Positions 1 to 8,450 of a stretch of 64,000 nt of DNA are shown one piece after another. The stretch is from assembly GCF_003626595.1 (NCBI RefSeq), contig NZ_RBAK01000001.1, positions 1,178,001 through 1,242,000 on the forward strand, written 5' to 3'. This DNA is from Micromonospora endolithica (GTDB taxonomy: Bacteria; Actinomycetota; Actinomycetes; Mycobacteriales; Micromonosporaceae). Numbering within the stretch: the stretch's first letter is position 1; each line of letters starts with the position of its first letter. A program made the position numbers and the translations under genes. The notes beneath the pieces were generated by a model, which searched no databases, was not told where the DNA came from, and saw only the letters and a program-made list of their open reading frames with translations.

Positions 1-14
1 TTGGCAGGTACGGG

Positions 15-512
15 TCAGTCGACGACGGTGCTGCGGCGTTCCAGCAGGACGACGTCCCGCCAGCCGCCGTGATGGCGGCCGACCCGCTCCCGTACGCCGA
101 CGGCGCGGAAGCCGGCGCGGCGGTGCAGCGCCAGGCTGGCGGTGTTCTCCGGGAAGACGCCGGACTGGATGGTCCAGATGCCGGCGGCCTCGGTGGTGGC
201 GACCAGTTCGGCCAGCAGCAGCCGGGCGATCCCCTGGCCGCGTGCGGCCGGGTCGACGTAGACGGAGTGCTCGACCACCCCGGCGTACACCGGGCGGGTC
301 GAGGTGGGCGAGACGGCGATCCAGCCGCGCACCGTGCCGGCGCCGTCCACGGCGACGAACCGGTGCTCGGGCAGCCGGGCGGCGTCGAAGGCGGCCCAGG
401 TGGGCGCGGTGGTCTCGAAGCTGGCATGGCCGTCGTCCAGGCCGGTCTGGTAGATCGCCAGCACCCGGTCGGCGTCGGTGGGACGCATCGCCCGCAGGGA
501 GATGTCGGCCAT
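15..512 (-). CDS. GNAT family N-acetyltransferase
   Basis: The 165-residue product looks like a phosphinothricin-acetyltransferase/MnaT type GNAT enzyme, which transfers acetyl from acetyl-CoA to a small amine in the cytosol. The N-terminus has the ISLRAMRPTDADRVLAIY pattern of that group, the middle has the acetyl-CoA binding loop DPAARGQGIARLLL, and the C-terminal third has NTASLALHRRAGFRAVG, also typical. An in-frame start exists 36 bases upstream, but the ATG at 512 is preceded by GGAG at good spacing, so I chose it. The gene is divergent from the arsenic relic next to it. The substrate cannot be told from sequence. Confidence 0.88.
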   Translation of the reverse strand: MADISLRAMRPTDADRVLAIYQTGLDDGHASFETTAPTWAAFDAARLPEHRFVAVDGAGTVRGWIAVSPTSTRPVYAGVVEHSVYVDPAARGQGIARLLLAELVATTEAAGIWTIQSGVFPENTASLALHRRAGFRAVGVRERVGRHHGGWRDVVLLERRSTVVD

Positions 513-592
513 CGGTGCTCCGTTCTGCTCGGGCGGCGGGTGCGCCACTGTCTCGATGTCTCTCTAAGCAGACTTCCACGTTGATTCGACAA

Positions 593-607
593 GTGCCACC
601 TAGGCAC
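593..607. promoter_or_regulatory. Small dyad before the broken arsR
   Basis: GTGCC and GGCAC form 5-bp inverted arms around ACCTA, directly abutting the ATG of the arsR remnant. It could be what is left of an ArsR operator. The arms are short, so chance is possible. Confidence 0.3.
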
Positions 608-857
608 ATGTCGAAACAATCGTCGCCACTGTCGCTGGTCGACCTCACCGCGGACACCCCCTTGCTGTGCGCCGCTCGTCCGGCAACGCGTGCCGGCCGA
701 GACGGTCGCCGTGCTCGCCCCCGCCTTCAAGGCCCTCGGCGACCCGGTCCGGCTCCGGCTGATGTCGATGATCGCTTCCGCCGAGGGCGGTGAGGCGTGC
801 GTCTGCGACCTCACGCCGGCCTTCGGCCTGACCGGGCCGACCATCTCGCACCACCTT
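608..857 (+). pseudogene. arsR remnant (N-terminal part, frameshifted)
   Basis: Reading from the ATG at 608 gives MSKQSSPLSLVDLTADTPL. The frame must then shift by one base near 660-666 to continue as CCAPLVRQRVPAETV. The second part is a clear ArsR/SmtB winged-helix start: FKALGDPVRLRLMSMI, the arsenite-binding CVCDL motif, and the recognition helix GPTISHHL. Homology stops abruptly after HHL at about 857, so the second half of the HTH and the dimer helix are missing. Two independent lesions (frameshift plus deletion) make a functional repressor unlikely. Family assignment is from motifs; the deletion is inferred from the fusion to arsC sequence that follows. Confidence 0.8.
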
Positions 858-1014
858 CGGCGACCCCTGCCCGGTGTTCCCCGGCAAGCGGTACGAGGAC
901 TGGAAGCTGACCGACCCGGCGGGCAAGGGCGTGGCGGTACGCCCGATCCGGGACGAGCTCCGGGCCCGGGTGGAGAAGCTGCTCGGTGAGTTGACGCCGG
1001 CGGGCGATCGCTGA
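858..1014 (+). pseudogene. Arsenate reductase remnant (C-terminal part)
   Basis: In a different frame from the arsR piece, bases from 859 encode GDPCPVFPGKRYEDWKL, then DPAGKGVAVRPIRDEL and a stop at 1012-1014. This is the C-terminal third of a low-molecular-weight-phosphatase type arsenate reductase (ArsC), whose family has a near-identical CPVFPGKRYEDW segment. The N-terminal P-loop half is absent. The junction with arsR is within a few bases of 858. A single deletion running from inside arsR to inside arsC, which would remove any efflux gene between them, is the simplest explanation. The ArsC piece could also come from an Acr3-ArsC fusion, which is known in actinobacteria. Confidence 0.78.
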
Positions 1015-1015
1015 G

Positions 1016-2407
1016 TCAGCCCGGCTCGGCCCCGTCCACGCCGTCGGCCCCGTCGTCGGGCTCGTTGTCGGCGAGGACGTCCAGCAGCAGGGCGGCGGTC
1101 CAGGCGAACGCCGGGGAGCCCAGCCCGGCGCCCGTGTCCGGGTGGAAGTACTCGTGGCAGCCGGCGCGCGCCACCAGGTCGATCATCGACCGGCGCAGCC
1201 CGGCGGCGAGGTCCGGCCGGCCGTGCGCACGCAGGCCCCGGTGCAGCAGCCAGGCCAGGTTGAGCCAGCTCGGGCCCCGCCAGTAGCGCAGCGGTTCGAA
1301 GTCCGGCGCGGTGCGGTCGTGGCTGGGCAGCGGGCGGTCCATCCGCCGGGCCAGCCCGAACCGCGCCGAGCAGGCCTCCTCCATCACCGTCGCGGCCGGC
1401 CCGGCGGGCAGGTCGGGCAGCAGCAGCGGCATCAGGCCGAGCGCGGTGCGGGCCGGGATCAGCCGGTCGGTGCGCAGGTCGCGGGGATGGAACGTGCCGG
1501 TCACCGGGTCGTAGAGCCGCCGCACCAGGGCCTCGGTGATCCGCGCCGCCCGCTGCCGGTGCGGGCCGGGGTCCGCGCCGAGGAGCGTCGCGATGTCGGC
1601 CAGGGCGTGCTCGGCGGCGCCGGCCGCCGCGTTGAGCAGCGGGCACTCCACCAACCACGGGTGCCGGCCAGCCAGGCCGTCGTCGGCGTACCGGTGGTCG
1701 CGGTAGGACGCCACGATCGCCACGTACCGCGCGTAGTCCAGGTCCGTGGGGCGGTGCGCGGCGTCGGCGTGCGCGGTGTCGTGCCGACGGTACGCGGACA
1801 TGACGGCGGCGTCGGCGGGCACCGCCGCCATCGGCGCGTCCCAGGCGGGGCTGTTGTCGACCCCGGACTCCCACGGGTGCACGATCGCGGCCAGCCCGTC
1901 GCCGGCGACGTCCCGCGCGGTGGCCAGGTAACGCTGCTGGGCCAGCAGTCGCGGGTAGAGCCGGCGCAGTGCCGACCGGCCCCGCTCCGACGGCGCCCGG
2001 CGGTACGCCAGCAGCGCGGCCAACGCGTGCACCGGCGGCTGGATCAGCCCGGACGTGGCGACGGCCGGGGCCGCACCGGCCAGTGCGGAGTTCCAGAACT
2101 CGGGCCCCGGGAAGTACGAGCCGACCGGCAGCGCCGGGTTGAACACGATGTGCGGGACCCGCCCGTCGGCCCACTGCGCGTCGAACAGGCTGGTCAGCTC
2201 CGTCCAGGCGCGGTCGGGGTGCACGTGCGCCCAGCCGATCGCGATGAACGCCGAGTCCCAGCTCCACTGGTGTGGATACAGGGTGCGCGACGGCACGGTG
2301 TGGTCGTGCTCCCAGTTGCCCTCCAGGGTGGCCACCGCGAGCCGCCACAACCGCGCGGGATCGGCGCTGCCCGTGCTCGGCCCGGCCGCGACCCCGGGCC
2401 CGGTCAT
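1016..2407 (-). CDS. MGH1-like / glucosylglycerate-hydrolase-type glycoside hydrolase
   Basis: The 463-residue product resembles the (alpha/alpha)6-barrel GH63/MGH1-like hydrolases that act on mannosyl- or glucosylglycerate and related small glycosides. Visible family blocks are WSWDSAFIAIGW, ESGVDNSPAWD, YWRGPSWLNLAW and the C-terminal HEYFHPDTG followed by FAWTAALLLD. The aspartate of WDSAF and an acidic residue near HEYFHP are the usual catalytic sites. No signal peptide is seen, so it should be cytosolic. The ATG at 2407 overlaps the upstream stop as ATGA, so translation is coupled and this is the last gene of a three-gene operon. The substrate is not proven. Confidence 0.75.
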   Translation of the reverse strand: MTGPGVAAGPSTGSADPARLWRLAVATLEGNWEHDHTVPSRTLYPHQWSWDSAFIAIGWAHVHPDRAWTELTSLFDAQWADGRVPHIVFNPALPVGSYFPGPEFWNSALAGAAPAVATSGLIQPPVHALAALLAYRRAPSERGRSALRRLYPRLLAQQRYLATARDVAGDGLAAIVHPWESGVDNSPAWDAPMAAVPADAAVMSAYRRHDTAHADAAHRPTDLDYARYVAIVASYRDHRYADDGLAGRHPWLVECPLLNAAAGAAEHALADIATLLGADPGPHRQRAARITEALVRRLYDPVTGTFHPRDLRTDRLIPARTALGLMPLLLPDLPAGPAATVMEEACSARFGLARRMDRPLPSHDRTAPDFEPLRYWRGPSWLNLAWLLHRGLRAHGRPDLAAGLRRSMIDLVARAGCHEYFHPDTGAGLGSPAFAWTAALLLDVLADNEPDDGADGVDGAEPG

Positions 2408-3225
2408 GCCGCCGCCGCCCGGGGTTGGGCGTGCCGGAGCACGGTGGCGGCCTGTTGCAGGGCCCGGACCGGGTCGCCGCGCAGCCGGCACTCCAACGCG
2501 AGCCAGCCCGGGTAGCCGATGTCGAGCAGGGTGCGGACCAGCTGGGGCCAGTCCAGATGCCCGGCGCCGGGCTGGTGGCGGTTGGAGTCGCTGACCTGGA
2601 CGTGGCCCAGGTAGGGCGCGGCGGCGCGCAGGGCGGCGGGCACGTCGTCCTCCTCGATGTTCATGTGGAAGGTGTCGGCGACCACCCGGACCGAGGGCAG
2701 CCCCACGGCGGCGCAGAGCCCCACCGCGTCGTCGAGCCGGTTGACCATGTGGTCCTCGTAGCGGTTGAGGGGTTCCAGGAAGAGGGTGACCCCCTCCGCG
2801 CGGGCGTGCTCACCGAGCACGCCCAGGGCGTCGACGAGGACCTGCCGGTCACCGGCCGGCGACCGGGGCGGGTCGAACGGCGGCAGCCGGCGGGAGAACA
2901 TCCCCCACGCGGCCGGCGTCATCGCGCCGACCCCGCCCAGCTCGGCGATCACCGACAGCTGGGAGCGCAGGTTGACCATCGCGTCCCGGGAGCGCTCGCG
3001 GTCGAAGTCGCCGATGAAGTGATCCATCTCCACGCAGACGGTGGGCATCACCACCCCGGCGGCCCGGGCCCGGCGCAGCTCGGGCAGCCGGGCGGCGAAC
3101 GACAGGTCGCCCCGGCCGCGCAGTTCGACCGCGTCGAAGCCGAGCGCGGTGGCGAGGGCGTACTTGCGGATCAGGTCGGTGCCCGGCAGGAGTTGCTCCT
3201 GGCAGGCCAGCGGGATCGTCGTCAT
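2404..3225 (-). CDS. Sugar phosphate isomerase/epimerase (TIM barrel)
   Basis: The 273-residue protein belongs to the xylose-isomerase-like / AP-endonuclease-2 TIM-barrel superfamily. The metal-binding set is visible in order: glutamate in FLEPLNRYE, aspartate and histidine in ADTFHMNIEED, histidine in HVQVSDSNRHQPGAGH, and the last glutamate in LALECRL. This arrangement is that of D-tagatose 3-epimerase and hydroxypyruvate-isomerase-like enzymes. It overlaps the dehydrogenase upstream (TGATG) and the glycosidase downstream (ATGA). Together they suggest import, hydrolysis, then oxidation or isomerisation of a sugar. The exact substrate is unknown. Confidence 0.85.
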   Translation of the reverse strand: MTTIPLACQEQLLPGTDLIRKYALATALGFDAVELRGRGDLSFAARLPELRRARAAGVVMPTVCVEMDHFIGDFDRERSRDAMVNLRSQLSVIAELGGVGAMTPAAWGMFSRRLPPFDPPRSPAGDRQVLVDALGVLGEHARAEGVTLFLEPLNRYEDHMVNRLDDAVGLCAAVGLPSVRVVADTFHMNIEEDDVPAALRAAAPYLGHVQVSDSNRHQPGAGHLDWPQLVRTLLDIGYPGWLALECRLRGDPVRALQQAATVLRHAQPRAAAA

Positions 3226-4262
3226 CAGAACCTCAGCACGACTTGGAGGACGTCACCGGCACCGCGGTCGAGCAGGGTCAGCGCGTCGGCCACCGCGCCG
3301 GCGTTCACCACGTGACTCACCAGCGGCAGCGGGTCGACGCTGCCCTCGGCAACCAGTTCCATGAAGGTGTCGGCCACCCGTTCGCCGGTCCAGCGACCGG
3401 CCATGCCCGGTGCCGGGGTCGACCCGGACACCTGCGCCGCCACCAACTGGATCCGGTTGTGGTGGAACTCCTCGCCCAGGCCGAGGCCGTCGGCCTGGCC
3501 CTGGTAGAAGCCGGCGGCCACGACCCGCCCGGCGTGGGCGGTGGCCCGGATCGCCTCGTGCAGCGCCGGGTAGGCGCCGGACAGCTCCAGGCACACGTCC
3601 GCGCCGCGACCGCCGGTGGCCGCGCGCAGCACCGCGGCGGCGGACTCGGCACCGGCGTCGACGACGGTACGCGCGCCGAGGCGACCGGCGTGCGTCAGCC
3701 GCTCGGGCACCCGGTCGACGGCGACCACCCGGGCGCCGGAGAGCGCCGCGAGCCGGGTGGCGAGCAGACCGATGACGCCCTGACCGAAGACGCCGACCCA
3801 CTCGCCGAGGTGCAGGTCGCCGGCGAGCACGGCGGTGAGGGCGATCGCGCCGGGACGGGCGAACACCGCCGCGAGCGGATCGAGGCCGACCGGCAGCGGA
3901 TGCGCGGCGGCGGCGGGGAGCACCGCCTCGGCCCGGTGTCCCCAGATGCCCCAGACGATCTGGCCGCGCTGCCGGTCCGCGACGTCCGGTGCCACCTCGA
4001 CGATCTCGCCGACCTCCTCGTAGCCGAAACCGACCAGCGGGTAGGGCACGGAGGTCTGGCGCGGGACGAACATCCGGGTGACGTCGTCCCAGTCCTTGCT
4101 CAGTCGGGGATTGCTGCCCCGGTAGAGGGTCAGCTCGGTGCCGGCGGAGATGCCGGAATAGCAGGTGTGGACGCGCACCTGGCCGGGGCCGAGCGGGTCC
4201 GGTGGACAGGGCTCGAGGCTGATGCGCCGAGGCCCGGCGAGCGAGACAACCCAGTTGACCAT
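3225..4262 (-). CDS. Zinc-independent-looking MDR family dehydrogenase
   Basis: The 345-residue product is a medium-chain dehydrogenase/reductase: a GroES-like N-terminus (PGQVRVHTCYSGISAGTE) and a Rossmann domain with GVFGQGVIGLLATRLA and AVDRVPER. The usual catalytic-zinc cysteine/histidine set and the four-cysteine structural zinc lobe are not evident, placing it near the GISAGTE-type subgroup found in sugar and polyketide pathways. It probably oxidises a sugar hydroxyl with NAD(P). It is the first gene of the minus-strand operon, transcribed away from the ABC transporter genes across a 116-bp shared promoter region. Confidence 0.8.
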   Translation of the reverse strand: MVNWVVSLAGPRRISLEPCPPDPLGPGQVRVHTCYSGISAGTELTLYRGSNPRLSKDWDDVTRMFVPRQTSVPYPLVGFGYEEVGEIVEVAPDVADRQRGQIVWGIWGHRAEAVLPAAAAHPLPVGLDPLAAVFARPGAIALTAVLAGDLHLGEWVGVFGQGVIGLLATRLAALSGARVVAVDRVPERLTHAGRLGARTVVDAGAESAAAVLRAATGGRGADVCLELSGAYPALHEAIRATAHAGRVVAAGFYQGQADGLGLGEEFHHNRIQLVAAQVSGSTPAPGMAGRWTGERVADTFMELVAEGSVDPLPLVSHVVNAGAVADALTLLDRGAGDVLQVVLRF

Positions 4263-4378
4263 GAGTCACATCCCGGTAGCACTGGGTTCCATCGTAGACA
4301 AAAAATCGGTATATGTCTTGTAATTGATCAATCGAAGGGGTTGAATCCGTCATGTACCCTTCGAGAGGAGTGCCATCG
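4263..4378. promoter_or_regulatory. AT-rich divergent promoter/operator
   Basis: This short gap between the dehydrogenase and the ABC binding protein is strikingly AT-rich for the window, with a run of six As. It holds a perfect 10-bp palindrome ATTGATCAAT (4323-4332) and inverted arms AGACA/TGTCT (4296-4300 and 4314-4318). It must carry both promoters, and the two dyads are candidate operators for one sugar-responsive repressor. No regulator gene is adjacent. GAGAGGAG at 4363-4370 is the ribosome site for the plus-strand gene. Confidence 0.55.
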
Positions 4379-5767
4379 ATGTCAGCACCTCCGATGCGGA
4401 CGATCGCCGCCGCCCTGATCATGACACTGGCCGGGACCACCCTGCTGGCCTGCGGAGACGACGAGTCCGAAAGCGACACAAAGATCACGGTGTGGAGCCT
4501 GGAGGACGTGTCCGACCGGGTCACCGCCACCAAGGCGATCATCGCCGACTACACCGCGAAGACCGGCGTCGCCGTCGAGCTGGTGCCGGTCAGCGAGGAC
4601 CAGTTCCCCTCACTCATCGCCACCAGCGCCGCCGCCGGCGAGCTGCCCGACGTGGTCGGGTCCGTCTCCCTCGCCGGCATCCGCACCCTGGCCGGCAACG
4701 AACTGCTGCACCCCTCGGCGAATGCGGAGGTCGTCGAGAAGCTGGGCCGCCAGACGTTCTCCCCCCGGGCACTGGAACTCACCGCCGAGGACGGCAAGCA
4801 GCTCTCCGTCCCGAGCGACGGCTGGGGCCAGTTGCTCGTCTACCGCAAGGACCTGTTCGACGCCGCCGGGCTGCCCGTCCCCGACACGTACGAGAAGATC
4901 GCCGCCGCGGCGGCCAAGCTGAACACCGGCGGCGTCGCCGGCATCACCGCGGCGACCGCCCCCGGCGACGTCTTCACCCAGCAGACCTTCGAGCACCTCG
5001 CGCTGGCCAACAACTGCCAGCTCACCGACGACTCGGGAGCGGTGAAACTGGACTCGCCCGAGTGCGTGGAGGCGTTCCGGTTCTACGGCGACCTGATGCG
5101 GACCAGCTCGGTGAAGGGCGCGCAGGACGTCGACACCACCCGGGCCACCTACTTCGCCGGCAAGGCGGCCATGCTGGTGTGGTCGCCGTTCATCCTGGAC
5201 GAGCTGGCCGGCCTGCGCAACGACGCGAAACCCACCTGCCCGCAGTGCCAGGCCGATCCGGGATGGCTGGCGAAGAACAGCGGGTTCGTCACCGCGATCA
5301 CCGGCCCCAATGGCAGCCAGCCCGCCCAGTACGGCGAGATCAGCTCGTGGGCCGTGCTCGACGGCGCCGGCGGTCCGGCCGGCTCCTTCGTGGAGTACAT
5401 GCTCGGCGACGGCTACCCCCGCTGGTTCGGCATGTCGCCGGAGGGGCGCTTCCCGGTACGCAAGGGCACCGCCGAGGAGCCGGAGAAGTTCCTCACCGCC
5501 TGGAACACCAGCCAGGCCGGGGTGGACACGAAGAAGCCGCTGTCCGAGGTCTACGGCGACCAGGTGCTCGCCGAGCTGCGCCGCAGCCCGGACACCTTCA
5601 CCCGCTGGGGCATCACCCAGGGCCAGGGCAAGCTCGTCGGGGCGATCCTCGGCGAGCTTCCGGTGCCCAAGGCGTTGAGCGACGTCGTCTCCGGCAAGAC
5701 CGACGCCGCCGCGGCCGCCGAACGGGCCCACAAGGACGTGGAGGCGATCAAGGCGGGCGTCAATTGA
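4379..5767 (+). CDS. Sugar ABC transporter substrate-binding lipoprotein
   Basis: The 462-residue protein starts with a lipoprotein signal peptide ending in the lipobox LLAC, followed by an acidic linker, so it should be anchored outside the membrane. The body is a family 1 extracellular solute-binding protein (ITVWSLEDVSDRV at the start, then a two-lobe periplasmic-binding fold), as used for maltose-type and other oligosaccharide importers. An ATG 27 bases upstream exists, but GAGAGGAG sits just before 4379. It is followed with 4-bp overlap by two permeases. No ATPase gene is present; in actinomycetes such systems usually share a MsiK ATPase encoded elsewhere. Confidence 0.9.
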   Translation: MSAPPMRTIAAALIMTLAGTTLLACGDDESESDTKITVWSLEDVSDRVTATKAIIADYTAKTGVAVELVPVSEDQFPSLIATSAAAGELPDVVGSVSLAGIRTLAGNELLHPSANAEVVEKLGRQTFSPRALELTAEDGKQLSVPSDGWGQLLVYRKDLFDAAGLPVPDTYEKIAAAAAKLNTGGVAGITAATAPGDVFTQQTFEHLALANNCQLTDDSGAVKLDSPECVEAFRFYGDLMRTSSVKGAQDVDTTRATYFAGKAAMLVWSPFILDELAGLRNDAKPTCPQCQADPGWLAKNSGFVTAITGPNGSQPAQYGEISSWAVLDGAGGPAGSFVEYMLGDGYPRWFGMSPEGRFPVRKGTAEEPEKFLTAWNTSQAGVDTKKPLSEVYGDQVLAELRRSPDTFTRWGITQGQGKLVGAILGELPVPKALSDVVSGKTDAAAAAERAHKDVEAIKAGVN

Positions 5768-6726
5768 CCACCACCGCACCGGGCACCGGCCGCTCCCCCA
5801 CCCGGGAGCGGCCGGCCCCGGCCCGCCGCCGGGGGCCGCTGACGCTGCGCCAGCGGGAGTCCCGCGCCGGACTCGCGCTGGTCGCGCCCACCCTGCTGGT
5901 CACGATCGCGGTGATCGGCATTCCGATCGTGTGGACGGTCGTGCTGGCCTTCCAGCGGGTCCGCCTGGCCACCCTGCGCAAGACCGGCCTGTTCGGCGAG
6001 TTCACCCTGGACAACATCGAACGGGTGTGGAACACCCCGGGCTTCTTCGACACGCTCTGGACCACCGTCGTCTACGCCGTCGGCAGCACCGCCGGCTCGA
6101 TCGTCATCGGTCTCGCGGCGGCGCTGGTCGTCCGCCGCCCGTTCCGGGGTCGCACCCTGGTCCGCGCCTCGATGCTGCTGCCGTACGTGGCGCCGGTCGT
6201 CGCGGTCACCTTCGTCTGGCAGGTGATGCTCGACCCGCAGCTGGGCATCGTCAACGACTGGGGACGGCGGTTCCTCGGCTGGGACACCCCGGTCGCGTTC
6301 CTGTCCCAGGAGTCGACCGCGCTGGCCACCGTCATCGCCTTCGAGGCGTGGCGCTACTTTCCGTTCGCGTTCCTGTTCCTGCTCGCCCGCCTCCAGGCGG
6401 TGCCCGGCGAGTTGGAGGAGGCGTCCCGGGTCGACGGGGCCACCCCCACCCAGCGGTTCCGGCACATCCTGCTGCCGCAACTGCTGCCGGTGATCGCCCT
6501 GCTGGGCGTGCTGCGGTTCATCATGACGTTCAACAAGTTCGACGACGTCTACCTGCTCACCGGGGGCGCGGCCGGCACCGAGGTGGTCAGCGTCCGGGTC
6601 TACGAGTTCCTCACCGCGCGTACCGACATCGGGGCGGCGGCGGCGCAGGCGGTCGTGCTGGCCGTGGTCCTGGTCGTCTTCGTCGCGATCTACCTGCGCT
6701 TCTTCGGCGGACGGAGGGCCGACTGA
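5764..6726 (+). CDS. Sugar ABC transporter permease (MalF-like)
   Basis: This 320-residue inner-membrane subunit begins at a TTG that overlaps the stop of the binding protein gene. After a basic cytosolic tail come six predicted membrane segments, starting at LALVAPTLLVTIAVIGIPIVW. The EAA loop that contacts the ATPase reads EEASRVDGATPTQRFRHI, matching the EAA-x3-G pattern of MalF-type permeases. It pairs with the next gene to form the membrane channel of the importer. Confidence 0.9.
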   Translation: MTTTAPGTGRSPTRERPAPARRRGPLTLRQRESRAGLALVAPTLLVTIAVIGIPIVWTVVLAFQRVRLATLRKTGLFGEFTLDNIERVWNTPGFFDTLWTTVVYAVGSTAGSIVIGLAAALVVRRPFRGRTLVRASMLLPYVAPVVAVTFVWQVMLDPQLGIVNDWGRRFLGWDTPVAFLSQESTALATVIAFEAWRYFPFAFLFLLARLQAVPGELEEASRVDGATPTQRFRHILLPQLLPVIALLGVLRFIMTFNKFDDVYLLTGGAAGTEVVSVRVYEFLTARTDIGAAAAQAVVLAVVLVVFVAIYLRFFGGRRAD

Positions 6727-7592
6727 TGGACCGGGACCGGATCGAGACCGTCGGGCTGCGCTGGGTACGCCGCCTGGTGATCGCCGTCTTCCTGCTGGTG
6801 ACCGCCTTCCCGTTCTACTACATGCTGGTGCTCTCGGTACGCCCCATCGAGCGCCTGCTGCTCGACCCCGGCTCGCTGGTCGTGGGGCTGGGCGAGCTGA
6901 CCGTCGAGACGTACACCGAGGTGCTGAGGTCCACCGAGAACGGCGGTCAGGGATTCCTCACCTTCCTGCGCAACAGCGGCCTGGTCGCCGTCGCGGCGAC
7001 CATCCTGACGCTGGTGGTGGCGATCCCCGGCGCGTACGCGGTGTCCCGGCTGCGGTTCTTCGGGCGGCGTCAGGTCAACGTGCTGTTCCTGGCGGTCTAC
7101 CTGTTCCCGTCGATCGTCATCGCCATCCCGCTGTTCGTGATCTTCACCCGGGCCGGGCTACGCGGGTCGCTGTTCGGCCTGATCCTGGTCTACATCTCGC
7201 AGACCCTGCCGGTGTCGGTCTACATGCTGAAGAACTACTTCGAGACGATCCCGGTCAGCCTGGAGGAGTCCGCGGCGATCGACGGCGCGGGGCGGCTGGG
7301 CATCATCCGCCGGGTCAGCCTGCCGCTGGCCGCGCCGTCGATCATGGCGGTCGCCCTGTACGACTTCATGATCGCCTGGAACGAGTTCCTCTTCGCGCTG
7401 CTGTTCCTGGTCGACAAGCCGAACCGGTGGACGGTGTCGTTGGGCCTGGCGCAGCTCGCCGACGGGGTGGAGGTGCCCAAGACGGTGCTGATGGCCGGCT
7501 CGGTCATCCTCACCCTGCCCATCGTGATCCTCTTCTTCGCCAGCGAACGCCTGCTCACCGAGGGCCTGACCAGCGGCGCGGAGAAGGGCTGA
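6726..7592 (+). CDS. Sugar ABC transporter permease (MalG-like)
   Basis: The 288-residue second permease overlaps the first by one base (TGATG). It has an N-terminal segment AVFLLVTAFPFYYMLVLSV and further hydrophobic helices. The EAA loop is EESAAIDGAGRLGIIRRVSLP, close to MalG consensus. With the gene upstream it forms a heterodimeric importer for a mono- or oligosaccharide. A strong hairpin follows the stop at 7616-7658, so the operon ends here. Confidence 0.9.
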   Translation: MDRDRIETVGLRWVRRLVIAVFLLVTAFPFYYMLVLSVRPIERLLLDPGSLVVGLGELTVETYTEVLRSTENGGQGFLTFLRNSGLVAVAATILTLVVAIPGAYAVSRLRFFGRRQVNVLFLAVYLFPSIVIAIPLFVIFTRAGLRGSLFGLILVYISQTLPVSVYMLKNYFETIPVSLEESAAIDGAGRLGIIRRVSLPLAAPSIMAVALYDFMIAWNEFLFALLFLVDKPNRWTVSLGLAQLADGVEVPKTVLMAGSVILTLPIVILFFASERLLTEGLTSGAEKG

Positions 7593-7615
7593 CCCTGCGA
7601 GATCGCGCGACAAGC

Positions 7616-7658
7616 GTGACGTGGTGGCCTCGTGACCGCCGCGAGGCCACCACGTCAC
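7616..7658. terminator. Perfect 17-bp hairpin after the ABC operon
   Basis: GTGACGTGGTGGCCTCG at 7616-7632 pairs without mismatch with 7642-7658, leaving a 9-base loop. It starts 24 bases after the permease stop. There is no clear T-run, which is normal for actinomycete terminators. Confidence 0.75.
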
Positions 7659-7733
7659 CGATCGAGGGTGATCTTGCGCATCCCCGCCCGGGACGCGCCG
7701 ACGGCCGGCGGGACGAGCGGTTACCGTGGCGCC

Positions 7734-8339
7734 ATGGGCAAGCCGACCCGATGGGTGACCGAGACCGGTCCGGAACACACGCAGTGGTACATCGACCGGT
7801 TCCGCCGGCTGGCGGCCGACGGGGCGGACCTCGCCGGGGAGGCCCGGCTGGTCGACGCGATGGTCGCACCCGGCTCGCGGATCCTCGACGCCGGCTGCGG
7901 CACCGGCCGGGTCGCGGCGGCGCTCGCCGCACGCGGGCACACCGTGGTCGGGGTGGACGCCGACCCGGCGCTGGTCGAGGCGGCCCGGGCCGACTACCGG
8001 GGTCCGCACTGGCTGGTCGCCGACCTCGCCGAGCTGGACCTGGCGGCGGCCGGTGAGCCGGAGCCGTTCGACGCCGCGGTGGTCGCCGGCAACGTGATGG
8101 CGTTCGTGGCGCCCGGCACCGAGCCGGAGGTCCTCCGCCGCATCGCCGCGCACCTGCGGCCCGACGGGGTGGCGCTGGTCGGCTTCGGGCTCGACCGCGG
8201 CTACCGGCTGGCCGACTTCGACGACGACACCGACGCCGCCGGCCTGCGCCGGGAACACCGCTTCGCCACCTGGGACCTGCGTCCCTGGCACGAGGAGAGC
8301 GACTTCGCGGTCACCGTGCTGCGCCGCCCGGCCGACTGA
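7734..8339 (+). CDS. Class I SAM-dependent methyltransferase
   Basis: The 201-residue protein has the seven-strand methyltransferase fold. Motif I is ILDAGCGTGRVAAALAARGH, the acidic end of strand 2 is GVDADPALVE, and WLVADLAEL and AAVVAGNVMAF correspond to motifs II and III. The first 50 residues (TRWVTETGPEHTQWYIDRF) resemble a subgroup common in actinomycetes without known substrate. The ATG at 7734 is chosen because it gives the family start MGKPTRW. It stands alone between a terminator and eccB. Confidence 0.85.
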   Translation: MGKPTRWVTETGPEHTQWYIDRFRRLAADGADLAGEARLVDAMVAPGSRILDAGCGTGRVAAALAARGHTVVGVDADPALVEAARADYRGPHWLVADLAELDLAAAGEPEPFDAAVVAGNVMAFVAPGTEPEVLRRIAAHLRPDGVALVGFGLDRGYRLADFDDDTDAAGLRREHRFATWDLRPWHEESDFAVTVLRRPAD

Positions 8340-8450
8340 CCCACCCGCCGACCCCCGCACGCCGGGCCACCGGACGACCGCACCGCACGCCGTGCCGGCG
8401 GAGACCACGCCCGGCACGGGGCCCTTCACACGGGACCGACGAGCGGCTCG

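Noticed and set aside
1016..2491. Longer start for the MGH1-like glycosidase
   Set aside because: The extra 28 residues are proline/arginine-rich and overlap the upstream gene; ATG 2407 has the coupled ATGA.
4352..4378. ATG at 4352 as start of the binding lipoprotein
   Set aside because: It would place the ribosome site GAGAGGAG inside the gene and lengthen the signal peptide beyond normal.
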